A program made the translations under genes and the position numbers. A stretch of 12,553 bases of DNA. Source: Candidatus Zixiibacteriota bacterium. Lineage in GTDB: Bacteria > Zixibacteria > MSB-5A5 > CAIYYT01. Under the pieces are notes generated by a model. The model saw nothing but the letters and a program-made list of their open reading frames with translations. It had not been told where the DNA came from and did not search any database. The DNA is taken from assembly GCA_963205155.1 (NCBI GenBank), contig CAUJJY010000122.1, forward strand, positions 1 to 12,553, given 5' to 3'. Positions 1-5,395 of the stretch are shown here, piece by piece. Positions within the stretch are counted from its first letter, which is position 1; the number at the start of each line of letters is the position of its first letter.

Positions 1-24
1 AATTGTAATCCAGATCGCTTTCAT
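1..24 (-). CDS. 5' end of an unidentified leftward gene (partial)
   Basis: Only the first eight codons are inside the window, reading MKAIWITI on the minus strand from the ATG at 24-22. The start is supported by an AAAGGAG Shine-Dalgarno sequence five bases upstream (complement of about 30-36). One lysine followed by hydrophobic residues would suit a signal peptide or a membrane protein, but eight residues cannot identify the product. The gene is divergent from the DUF134 gene, with about 206 bases between the two starts, and a CRP/FNR-like palindrome lies 20-35 bases upstream of its start codon. Confidence 0.6.
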
Positions 25-43
25 AAAAACTCCTTTCATATTG

Positions 44-59
44 CGTGACGTTCGTCACA
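44..59. promoter_or_regulatory. CRP/FNR-superfamily-like palindrome
   Basis: The sequence reads CGTGA-N6-TCACA, matching the TGTGA-N6-TCACA core of CRP-type sites at 9 of 10 positions. The inverted repeat GTGACG/CGTCAC is perfect around a TT centre. It lies immediately upstream of the Shine-Dalgarno site of the leftward gene, where bound protein would probably block transcription or clearance. It is about 170 bases from the DUF134 start. A chance palindrome is possible. Confidence 0.4.
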
Positions 60-184
60 AGTAGATAAAAATTCAGCCATCATACAGGGAATGGCGAATC
101 GACGGCGCGTTATCATTCCTGCAACCGTGCAAATCAACACACTGTTGGCCGGTGCTTTTTGCTGGTCACAGCAGCATATTTCTC

Positions 185-213
185 TTGACTTATTATGCGC
201 ATATGCTCATAAT
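185..213 (+). promoter_or_regulatory. Sigma70-type promoter of the DUF134 operon
   Basis: TTGACT at 185-190 and CATAAT at 208-213 are separated by 17 bases. Each hexamer matches the consensus at five of six positions. Transcription would begin near 220, giving a leader of only about 10 bases before the ATG at 231, with a GGAGAGAAG ribosome binding site in it. The spacer is almost entirely occupied by a palindrome. Confidence 0.65.
193..212. promoter_or_regulatory. 20-bp palindromic operator in the promoter spacer
   Basis: TTATGCGCATATGCTCATAA is its own reverse complement except at one symmetric pair (positions 6 and 15). It starts 3 bases after the -35 and overlaps the -10. A dimeric repressor bound here would exclude RNA polymerase. 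The first gene downstream encodes a DNA-binding DUF134 protein, so autoregulation is the simplest inference. A metal-sensing repressor encoded elsewhere is an alternative. Confidence 0.6.
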
Positions 214-230
214 ACGATTGGAGAGAAGAA

Positions 231-725
231 ATGGCAAGACCAAAATGTCCAAGATTAATTGCTGAAGCTCACAACACGGCATACTTCAAGCCCCGCGGAA
301 TCCCCATGTATAATCTGCAGGAAACGGCGCTCACATTCGATGAGCTTGAAGCCGTGCGTCTTGCCGATCTTGAGGGTTTGTATCAGGAGCAAGCGGCCCA
401 GCGGATGAATGTGTCCCGTGCAACGTTTGGTCGAATTGTGGAATCAGCACATCACAAGATCGCTGACGCTTTGATAAACGGCAAAGCGATCAAGATTGAA
501 GGAGGTGTCATTCAAGTGGCACAGAAGAGAATGTTTCAGTGCTCTGACTGTGAGCACTCATGGGAGGTTCCCTTTGGAACCGGAAGACCGGCAGCATGTC
601 CGCAATGTGGAAGCAAGAACCTCTGCCGCACCGACGCAGGTCGCGGTCAAGGAATGGGCGGAAGGCGGATGAGATGCCGAAAACAGCGTGGAGGCGCAGT
701 CGCCTCGGGAAAGGAAAGCAAATGA
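231..725 (+). CDS. DUF134 (UPF0251) family DNA-binding protein with C-terminal zinc ribbon
   Basis: The 164-residue product has the N-terminal MARPKCPR segment typical of DUF134 proteins, then a helix-turn-helix at about residues 36-75 resembling sigma factor region 4 (TFDELEAVRLADLEGL, then the recognition helix around NVSRATFGRIV). An added C-terminal zinc ribbon has C104/C107 and C123/C126, with further cysteines at 132 and 149. The tail is rich in Gly, Arg and Lys. DUF134 proteins are putative regulators often found beside NifX/NifB-like (MTH1175 family) genes, as here: the stop overlaps the next start in an ATGA. The ATG has a good GGAGAGAAG site. The function is inferred: a cytoplasmic, probably autoregulatory repressor or activator whose ribbon may sense metal or redox state. 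Family assignment is firm; ligand and targets are unknown. Confidence 0.85.
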   Translation: MARPKCPRLIAEAHNTAYFKPRGIPMYNLQETALTFDELEAVRLADLEGLYQEQAAQRMNVSRATFGRIVESAHHKIADALINGKAIKIEGGVIQVAQKRMFQCSDCEHSWEVPFGTGRPAACPQCGSKNLCRTDAGRGQGMGGRRMRCRKQRGGAVASGKESK

Positions 726-1105
726 AAATCGCCGTAGCATCCGATGACGGACTTGCGATATCCACTCATTTCGGCCGTAGCGCAGGATTTGTCATTTTTG
801 TCGCTGAAGGAAGCGAAATCGTGAAGTGTGACTATCGATCGAATTCTGCAGGCCACCATCATGAGGGTGAGTGCAATCATGAACAGGATCAAGGGCAACA
901 CAGCCACGCAGGATTCCTGGCGGCACTGCAAGACTGCCAGGTCGTTATCTGTCGCGGGATGGGCCGGCGCGCGATTGTTGACATGAAAGCGAACGGTATT
1001 GCGGTTGCGATTACTTCTGAACCGGTTGACGTTGCGACGGCAGCCAAGCTCTACGTACAAGGCAAGTTGCCGGCGACAGACGAATCGGTATGCTGTAAAC
1101 ATTGA
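722..1105 (+). CDS. NifX/NifB-family (dinitrogenase Fe-Mo cofactor-like, MTH1175 type) protein with His-rich loop
   Basis: The 127-residue product begins MKIAVASDDG and has STHFGRSAGF at about 15-24, both typical of this RNase H-like cofactor-binding fold, followed by a C-terminal half with VVICRGMGRRAIVDMKANGI. Between them is a metal-ligand-rich loop at 45-62 with six His, one Cys and several Glu. The chain ends in CCKH. The reading frame is open back to 560, but 722 is the real start: the conserved domain begins there, an AGGAAAG site precedes it, and the ATG overlaps the TGA of the DUF134 gene (ATGA coupling). Relatives bind iron-molybdenum or other metal clusters. No nitrogenase gene is visible, so a nitrogen-fixation role is not implied. 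Metal or cluster storage or sensing together with the DUF134 protein is my inference. Confidence 0.85.
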   Translation: MKIAVASDDGLAISTHFGRSAGFVIFVAEGSEIVKCDYRSNSAGHHHEGECNHEQDQGQHSHAGFLAALQDCQVVICRGMGRRAIVDMKANGIAVAITSEPVDVATAAKLYVQGKLPATDESVCCKH

Positions 1106-1129
1106 GGCAGTTCATTCTTGTCCTAATTG

Positions 1130-1157
1130 TTGACAACAGGGTCTAACAGTACATGAT
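1130..1157 (+). promoter_or_regulatory. Candidate internal promoter for the peroxiredoxin gene
   Basis: A perfect TTGACA (1130-1135) is followed after 16 bases by CATGAT (1152-1157), which matches the -10 consensus at four of six positions. The -35 lies inside a small perfect palindrome, TGTTGACAACA (1128-1138), which could be an operator. This would let the peroxiredoxin be expressed apart from the DUF134 operon. The 90-base gap before the gene agrees with that. Confidence 0.45.
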
Positions 1158-1195
1158 TGAATTTGTGATTGGTGATCTTGAAAGGAGAACCACGA

Positions 1196-1870
1196 ATGGA
1201 GCAAACTACGCGACTTCCGCTTATTGGGGAGAAGGCACCCTCATTCAAGGCGGAAACGACACAAGGGCATATCAACTTTCCCGATGATTTCAAAGGAAAA
1301 TGGGTAGTGTTCTTTTCGCACCCTGCTGACTTTACGCCGGTGTGTACGACAGAGTTCATGACGTTTGCTGCGATGCAGCCGCAATTTGAAGCATTGAACT
1401 GCAGACTTCTCGGACTGTCTATCGACAGCACATACAGCCATATTGCCTGGTTACGGACGATCAAAGAGAAAATCGAATACAAGGGCATGAAGAACATCGA
1501 AGTGATGTTCCCGGTGATCAGCGACTTGACGATGGATGTCTCCCGCGCCTTCGGAATGCTCCAACCTGCCGCCAGTACAACGCAGGCTGTGCGGGCGGTT
1601 TTCATAATGGATCCCGAGGCGACGGTGCGGGCTATCCTCTACTATCCACTCTCGAATGGCCGTAATATGGAAGAGATTCTTCGGTTGGTGAAGGCAATGC
1701 AGCTTTCGGACAAGCACAAAGTTGCCACACCGGCAAACTGGCAGCCTGGTGACGAAGTAATTGTTCCTCCTCCGGGCTCGTGCGGTATCGCCAAGGACAG
1801 GATGGAGAAACCAGATCCGGATGTTCGTTGTCTTGATTGGTTTATGTGCCTGAAGAAGTGCCCGAAGTGA
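1196..1870 (+). CDS. Peroxiredoxin, Prx6/archaeal thioredoxin-peroxidase type
   Basis: The 224-residue protein has the AhpC/TSA fold with the peroxidatic site SHPADFTPVCTTEF, placing the peroxidatic cysteine at C50 with T47 and R133 as likely partners. The long C-terminal arm (about 165-224) and the RCLDWFMC segment (C212, C218) are typical of archaeal-type 2-Cys Prx6 enzymes, where these cysteines resolve the sulfenic acid. C196 and C222 are additional. It would reduce hydrogen peroxide and organic hydroperoxides in the cytoplasm; the electron donor is unknown. The frame is open to a TTG at 1169, but the ATG at 1196 has an AAAGGAG site nine bases upstream and starts where the family starts. 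It lies 90 bases downstream of the NifX-like gene on the same strand, suggesting an oxidative-stress link to metal handling. Confidence 0.92.
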   Translation: MEQTTRLPLIGEKAPSFKAETTQGHINFPDDFKGKWVVFFSHPADFTPVCTTEFMTFAAMQPQFEALNCRLLGLSIDSTYSHIAWLRTIKEKIEYKGMKNIEVMFPVISDLTMDVSRAFGMLQPAASTTQAVRAVFIMDPEATVRAILYYPLSNGRNMEEILRLVKAMQLSDKHKVATPANWQPGDEVIVPPPGSCGIAKDRMEKPDPDVRCLDWFMCLKKCPK

Positions 1871-1925
1871 GCACTAACAATATGAAATAGAAATTCGAAT
1901 TCGATTCCCCTCCTGCGTTGAGAGA

Positions 1926-1960
1926 AAGCGCCCGCCTACAACTACTGCAAGCGGGCGCTT
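1926..1960 (+). terminator. Hairpin terminator after the peroxiredoxin gene
   Basis: A perfect 10-bp stem, AAGCGCCCGC at 1926-1935 and GCGGGCGCTT at 1951-1960, encloses a 15-base loop. Only a short T-rich run follows (TTATTC), so termination may be partial. It lies 56 bases after the stop codon at 1870. Confidence 0.7.
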
Positions 1961-1996
1961 ATTCATGTCAACCTCAATGGGCAAGAAAGTAAAACT

Positions 1997-2014
1997 TTGT
2001 GAAAAAAATCACAT
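1997..2014. promoter_or_regulatory. CRP/FNR-superfamily binding site upstream of the octaheme gene
   Basis: TTGTGA-AAAAAA-TCACAT contains a perfect TGTGA-N6-TCACA core. It also fits the TTGTGA-N6-TCACAA pattern described for HcpR, a CRP/FNR-family nitrosative-stress regulator of anaerobes. The centre lies about 51 bases before the transcription start predicted from the adjacent promoter, which is upstream of the -35 and so compatible with activation. Which family member binds cannot be told from the site. Confidence 0.6.
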
Positions 2015-2021
2015 TTTCATC

Positions 2022-2050
2022 TTGACTCCACAATAATTGCCGAGTATTTT
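2022..2050 (+). promoter_or_regulatory. Promoter of the octaheme lipoprotein gene
   Basis: TTGACT (2022-2027) and TATTTT (2045-2050) are separated by 17 bases. The start of transcription would be near 2057, leaving a leader of about 117 bases before the ATG at 2174. The -10 matches the consensus at four of six positions, which would suit dependence on the activator-like site just upstream. Confidence 0.6.
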
Positions 2051-2056
2051 GTCGAT

Positions 2057-2173
2057 AATGATGTTAGTAAGTCTTTACTCACTTGAACCGACTAACACTC
2101 GCGAAGGCTGCACACAGAAGATTTCGCGCGATTAGCTGGTGACAAATAAACATTACTCTTGGGAGGAGTTTCT
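2057..2173 (+). other. Long 5' leader with inverted repeats
   Basis: This untranslated stretch, the rest of the 303-base gap between genes, contains a 7-bp inverted repeat TGTTAGT (2062-2068)/ACTAACA (2091-2097), a nested AGTAA/TTACT pair, and a 6-bp repeat CGCGAA (2100-2105)/TTCGCG (2123-2128). It ends in a strong GGGAGGAG ribosome binding site (2161-2168). The stems are short. They may be chance structure or mild translational control. I recognise no riboswitch class. Confidence 0.3.
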
Positions 2174-3238
2174 ATGAAGAAAACTATGTTGCTATGTCTG
2201 CTGCTCGTGCCGCTGATGTTCATAGCGGTGTCCTGCTCGGACGACGATGATCCGGTTGCCCCACCAACGGTCGAGCAACTGCTCGCCACTTCTCTGCACA
2301 ACACGACGGACGGGATGGAGTATTTCTACAAGCAGGAAAATGGCGGCTTTGAGCAGTTTACGGATGTTCCCTATGAGGATCTTGGGTGCAAGAACTGTCA
2401 CATCACGCCGGAGAACTGCAATACGTGCCACGTTACCGAGGGCGATACGCCGGAGAATTCGACCTGTCTTTCAGCCTGCCACAGCCGCCAGGCTGCCGAG
2501 CAAGGCACAGGCGGGACTGGACCGAATGCTGATTATCATCTTAAACCGATAGCCAGCGGCGGTCAGGGAATGAAATGCGCTGATTGTCATTCATCACAAC
2601 AAGTTCACGGTGACGGACATTCGTATAATTCCCTGCTTGAGAATCAGACAAATGTCTCTTGTCAGCAGAGCGGCTGTCATGAGACCATTCCGGCAAACAC
2701 TTTCCACTCTACGCATGGAACTGATGAATTCGAATGCCAGGCGTGCCATGCCAAAGCGGTTAATACTTGCTACAACTGCCACTTTGAATCAGAGATTGAT
2801 CTTCATACGAAGATTCCGTTCGGCAGAATCAGCAATTGGAAGTTCCTGGTGAAGAACTCTTCGAATGACAAGGTCACTGTCGGTAACATGCAGACGTTGA
2901 CCTATCATGGCAAAGCCTTCTATGCGGTTGCCCCTTACTACGCTCATACGATATATGATGGCGCGGGCATGACCTGCGGCACCTGCCACAGCTCGGCGGC
3001 AGTGACCGAATACAGGACGACCGGAAAGATCACGATGACGCAGTTTAACAACGACACCAAGATGTTGACGAATATGCAGGGCGTGATTCCGATACCGACC
3101 GATTGGACGACCTCGTTGAAGTTTGATTTCCTGACGAAGGACGCGGGCGGCGCATGGATATTGCAGTCGCAGGCTCCAGACGGGACACAGATGTTGTTCG
3201 CCGAACCGATCAACATCACCAATATGCCGACGCTGTAA
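2174..3238 (+). CDS. Octaheme c-type cytochrome lipoprotein with non-canonical heme motifs
   Basis: The 354-residue product begins with a lipoprotein signal (hydrophobic core 4-19, AVSC with the lipidated cysteine probably C21), then an acidic SDDDD linker. Eight heme-attachment motifs follow: CKNCH (72-76), CNTCH (82-86), CLSACH (98-103, CX3CH), CADCH (135-139), CQQSGCH (163-169, CX4CH), CQACH (188-192), CYNCH (199-203) and CGTCH (268-272). Free histidines such as H122, H145, H149, H178, H181, H211 and H245 could be distal ligands. The last ~80 residues lack hemes and look like a beta-rich cap. A membrane-anchored periplasmic or surface electron carrier or reductase is likely; no specific substrate can be assigned. 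The ATG at 2174 follows GGGAGGAG by five bases; a TTG at 2159 is in frame but lies upstream of that site. The gene stands alone, with its own promoter, CRP/FNR-like site and terminator. Confidence 0.9.
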   Translation: MKKTMLLCLLLVPLMFIAVSCSDDDDPVAPPTVEQLLATSLHNTTDGMEYFYKQENGGFEQFTDVPYEDLGCKNCHITPENCNTCHVTEGDTPENSTCLSACHSRQAAEQGTGGTGPNADYHLKPIASGGQGMKCADCHSSQQVHGDGHSYNSLLENQTNVSCQQSGCHETIPANTFHSTHGTDEFECQACHAKAVNTCYNCHFESEIDLHTKIPFGRISNWKFLVKNSSNDKVTVGNMQTLTYHGKAFYAVAPYYAHTIYDGAGMTCGTCHSSAAVTEYRTTGKITMTQFNNDTKMLTNMQGVIPIPTDWTTSLKFDFLTKDAGGAWILQSQAPDGTQMLFAEPINITNMPTL

Positions 3239-3262
3239 CCAAAAAACGATTACGCTCGTGAG

Positions 3263-3290
3263 GCAGGTTCCGCGAGGAGCCTGCTTTTTT
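3263..3290 (+). terminator. Strong intrinsic terminator after the octaheme gene
   Basis: A 9-bp stem (3263-3271 with 3276-3284, one T-G pair) is closed by a GCGA tetraloop and followed by six Ts. It is 24 bases past the stop codon, so the cytochrome gene is monocistronic. Confidence 0.9.
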
Positions 3291-3338
3291 GTTGGTGCGG
3301 CGGCGCGCAAATAGGCAGATTTGTCGGGCAATTTTTTC

Positions 3339-3366
3339 TTGACCTTCTACGTATAATGGATATTAT
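3339..3366 (+). promoter_or_regulatory. Promoter of the mddA-like gene
   Basis: TTGACC (3339-3344) and TATTAT (3361-3366) are separated by 16 bases; each hexamer matches the consensus at five of six positions. Transcription would begin near 3373, giving a leader of about 90 bases. I see no clear operator. Confidence 0.6.
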
Positions 3367-3462
3367 AGACCTACCTAATCAACAACTTGCAATCGCACTA
3401 TCTTTTGGCCAAGAAAACCGTCTGTCCCGGAATAGGAGAAATCCTTCGAAAGGAGAAATTGT

Positions 3463-4233
3463 ATGATGGGTAGAGTAGCTATTTTCGCTTACGGCGTGAT
3501 TGCCTACCTGGTCTTTTTCTTTGCGTTCCTTTACGCCATCGGCTTTGTCGGCGGCATGATTGTGCCGAAGACCATTGACTCGGGCGAACCGACAGCGCCG
3601 ATGACCGCAATTTTGATCAATGCGGTCTTGCTCGGGTTGTTTGCCGTTCAACACAGCATCATGGCGCGGCCGTGGTTTAAACGCGCTTGGACGAAGATCG
3701 TCCCGGCAGCCGCCGAGCGCAGCACATTCGTGCTCCTTGCCAGTTTGTTACTGTTGCTGATTTACTGGCAGTGGCGTCCCCTGCCTGTGACGGTATGGCA
3801 GGTTCAGAATGAGGTCGTAACGATGATACTTCACGCACTCTTCTGGATTGGCTGGGGGATTGTGCTCGTATCGACATTTATCATCAATCATTTTGACCTC
3901 TTCGGACTGCGTCATATATGGTTAAATTGGCGCGGTGAGCCGTACACCTATCTGCCGTTCAAGGTCACGGCGTTCTATCGCGTGGTTCGGCATCCGATCA
4001 TGCTGGGATTCATCATTGCATTCTGGGCGGCGCCGACGATGACTCAAGGGCGTTTGTTGTTCGCCATCGCGACGACGGCGTACATCTTGGTAGCACTGCA
4101 ATTTGAAGAGCGCGATCTCGTACATTATCACGGCGAGCGGTATACGGCATACAAGAACAAAGTGCCGATGATTGTGCCGTTGCCGAAGCTGGCAGAGAAG
4201 CAACTGCCGGATGTGGCGACTGAGCGGGAGTAA
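3463..4233 (+). CDS. mddA: MddA-like methanethiol S-methyltransferase (NnrU/isoprenylcysteine methyltransferase-like membrane enzyme)
   Basis: The 256-residue protein has about six membrane segments (roughly 6-28, 49-66, 88-104, 120-140, 178-190, 198-213). Features shared with MddA as I recall it are VQHSIMARPWFK (62-73), ERSTFVLLASLLLLLIYWQW (85-104), INHFDLFGLRHIWL (141-154), the RHP of YRVVRHPIMLGF (172-183) and QFEERDL (213-219). The RHP and EER elements form the S-adenosylmethionine site in this superfamily. MddA methylates methanethiol to dimethyl sulfide with S-adenosylmethionine, at the inner membrane. Length and colinearity look full. ATG codons at 3463 and 3466 are adjacent; the AAAGGAG at 3448-3454 suits 3463. 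It is a single-gene unit next to the cytochrome. A related NnrU-type methyltransferase with another thiol substrate cannot be excluded. Confidence 0.82.
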   Translation: MMGRVAIFAYGVIAYLVFFFAFLYAIGFVGGMIVPKTIDSGEPTAPMTAILINAVLLGLFAVQHSIMARPWFKRAWTKIVPAAAERSTFVLLASLLLLLIYWQWRPLPVTVWQVQNEVVTMILHALFWIGWGIVLVSTFIINHFDLFGLRHIWLNWRGEPYTYLPFKVTAFYRVVRHPIMLGFIIAFWAAPTMTQGRLLFAIATTAYILVALQFEERDLVHYHGERYTAYKNKVPMIVPLPKLAEKQLPDVATERE

Positions 4234-4249
4234 GAACAATGTCCAATTG

Positions 4250-4276
4250 GGGCAAGGCGGATAGACCGCCTTGCCC
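4250..4276 (+). terminator. Hairpin terminator after the mddA-like gene
   Basis: A perfect 11-bp stem, GGGCAAGGCGG (4250-4260) and CCGCCTTGCCC (4266-4276), has an ATAGA loop. The following bases are only moderately T-rich (TTGCGTTATTG). It lies 17 bases after the stop codon. Confidence 0.75.
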
Positions 4277-4388
4277 TTGCGTTATTGAAGGGAAAGAGCT
4301 ACACACCTTGATCGGCTCGAGCAGGCTTCTCAAGTGAGATCATTCCAAAGTTTGCTTGTTCCGACAGCTACTTTTTGCGGATAAAATA

Positions 4389-4436
4389 TTCCACGATTTC
4401 CACACAAAAACGTATAAAAGAATAGTTCATCTGAAC
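4389..4436 (+). promoter_or_regulatory. Weak promoter candidate and small palindrome before the lipoprotein gene
   Basis: TATAAA (4413-4418) is a fair -10 element in an A+T-rich stretch. The best -35 is TTCCAC (4389-4394) at 18 bases, which is poor. Downstream, GTTCA-TC-TGAAC (4425-4436) is a perfect small inverted repeat covering the expected transcription start and could be an operator. The rest of the 4277-4446 gap shows nothing recognisable. Confidence 0.35.
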
Positions 4437-4452
4437 ATGGAAAGGAATGGCT

Positions 4453-5265
4453 ATGCGCGCCGTATTTGCGATCCTGTTTAGTGCAATCGTTGCTGGTTGT
4501 CTGGTTGTGTCCAGTTGTTCCGAATCGGCCACCACGACCGAGAAGGAACTTAGAACTATCGAGGGCCGGGTGAAGGTCAGGATCCGAGAAGGATACTCCG
4601 GCTACGGCGTAGTACAGGATCCGAAGATTTTCTTGTCGCTTGCGACCGAAGCGATGCAGCCATGCTGTAACTGGTCGATTGAAACAACTGTTGACCGAAA
4701 CGGCGACAGAATCATAGTTTGGCTGGAAGGTATTTCAGTTCCGCAGATTTGCGCAACCGCGATTGGCCCGGCGAGGGAGTGGAGGGAGTTGCAGCTTGAA
4801 GATGGAAAGTACGAGTTGGCATTCGTGCTCAACGGCGAGATGGACACGTACAAACTCGACATCAGCGACACGGCGATTGTACTTGAACCAGTCGCGACGG
4901 AGTCGACCTTCTCCGATATCAGCAAGTATTGGCGATATCCGGAAAAGTCATTTGCCTATATTTGCGGTACTTACACCACCGACACGATGTTCTACTACGA
5001 GTTTGCCGATTCACTGAGAAACTTGCCGAATCTATCGGAAATTACGCTTGGCAGCCAATTGGAATCGCCATATCCCGACAGCAGTCAAGGGCACTACCGA
5101 GACTTTGGGGCACTCCTCTTTCGCTACGCCTCCGAGGACGATTACGATGCGGCCGGTGCGTTGTTGCGGAGATTTGCCAATCAGAGACTGCAGGGTACGA
5201 GCGGAAACGGAATCTATCTCGTCAACTGGCGAGCCGAAGAGTATATGAGTTGGCTGACGGAATAG
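4453..5265 (+). CDS. Putative lipoprotein of unknown function
   Basis: The 270-residue product has a hydrophobic signal segment (2-20) with two lipobox candidates, VAGC (C16) and VSSC (C22); the second, followed by a Ser/Thr linker, looks more natural. The N-terminal half (35-145) is rich in beta-strand patterns and contains a CC pair (71-72) and a further cysteine at 100 in PQICATAIGPA, perhaps disulfide-bonded. The C-terminal half (150-270) is more helical and rich in aromatic residues, with another cysteine at 171. I recognise no family, catalytic motif or metal site. Two ATGs compete: 4447 directly abuts the AAAGGA sequence, while 4453 lies six bases from it and is preferred. It is transcribed alone and converges on the next gene. 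A cell-envelope role is inferred only from the signal. Confidence 0.75.
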   Translation: MRAVFAILFSAIVAGCLVVSSCSESATTTEKELRTIEGRVKVRIREGYSGYGVVQDPKIFLSLATEAMQPCCNWSIETTVDRNGDRIIVWLEGISVPQICATAIGPAREWRELQLEDGKYELAFVLNGEMDTYKLDISDTAIVLEPVATESTFSDISKYWRYPEKSFAYICGTYTTDTMFYYEFADSLRNLPNLSEITLGSQLESPYPDSSQGHYRDFGALLFRYASEDDYDAAGALLRRFANQRLQGTSGNGIYLVNWRAEEYMSWLTE

Positions 5266-5337
5266 ATCAGCGCCTGTTCTCCTGCAATATCATCACAGAT
5301 TTTGGATTCGCGAATACTATGGGATATGCAGAAATAA

Positions 5338-5369
5338 AAACGCGCCGGATGTTTTCACCCGGCGCGTTT
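5338..5369. terminator. Bidirectional terminator between convergent genes
   Basis: An 11-bp perfect stem (AAACGCGCCGG at 5338-5348, CCGGCGCGTTT at 5359-5369) has a 10-base loop. On the minus strand it is followed by TTATTTC, so together with the stem's Ts it gives a good U-tract for the PH-like gene ending at 5396. On the plus strand only the stem's own three Ts follow, serving the lipoprotein gene less strongly. Confidence 0.85.
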
Positions 5370-5395
5370 GACTAGTCCATTCAAGATCTTAAAGA

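Noticed and set aside
560..721. A longer N-terminus for the NifX-like protein (54 extra residues)
   Set aside because: This stretch is basic, low-complexity and overlaps the DUF134 zinc-ribbon coding sequence; the conserved domain, ribosome binding site and ATGA overlap all place the start at 722.
722..1105. Nitrogen fixation role for the NifX/NifB-like protein
   Set aside because: No nifHDK, nifB or nifE/N genes are in the window, and MTH1175-type proteins are widespread in non-diazotrophs.
1123..1605. 160-codon minus-strand open frame
   Set aside because: It is the shadow of the peroxiredoxin gene; it has no recognisable motifs and the plus-strand product is clear.
2789..3331. 180-codon minus-strand open frame across the end of the octaheme gene and its terminator
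   Set aside because: It runs through a strong plus-strand terminator and antisense to the cytochrome, with no family features.
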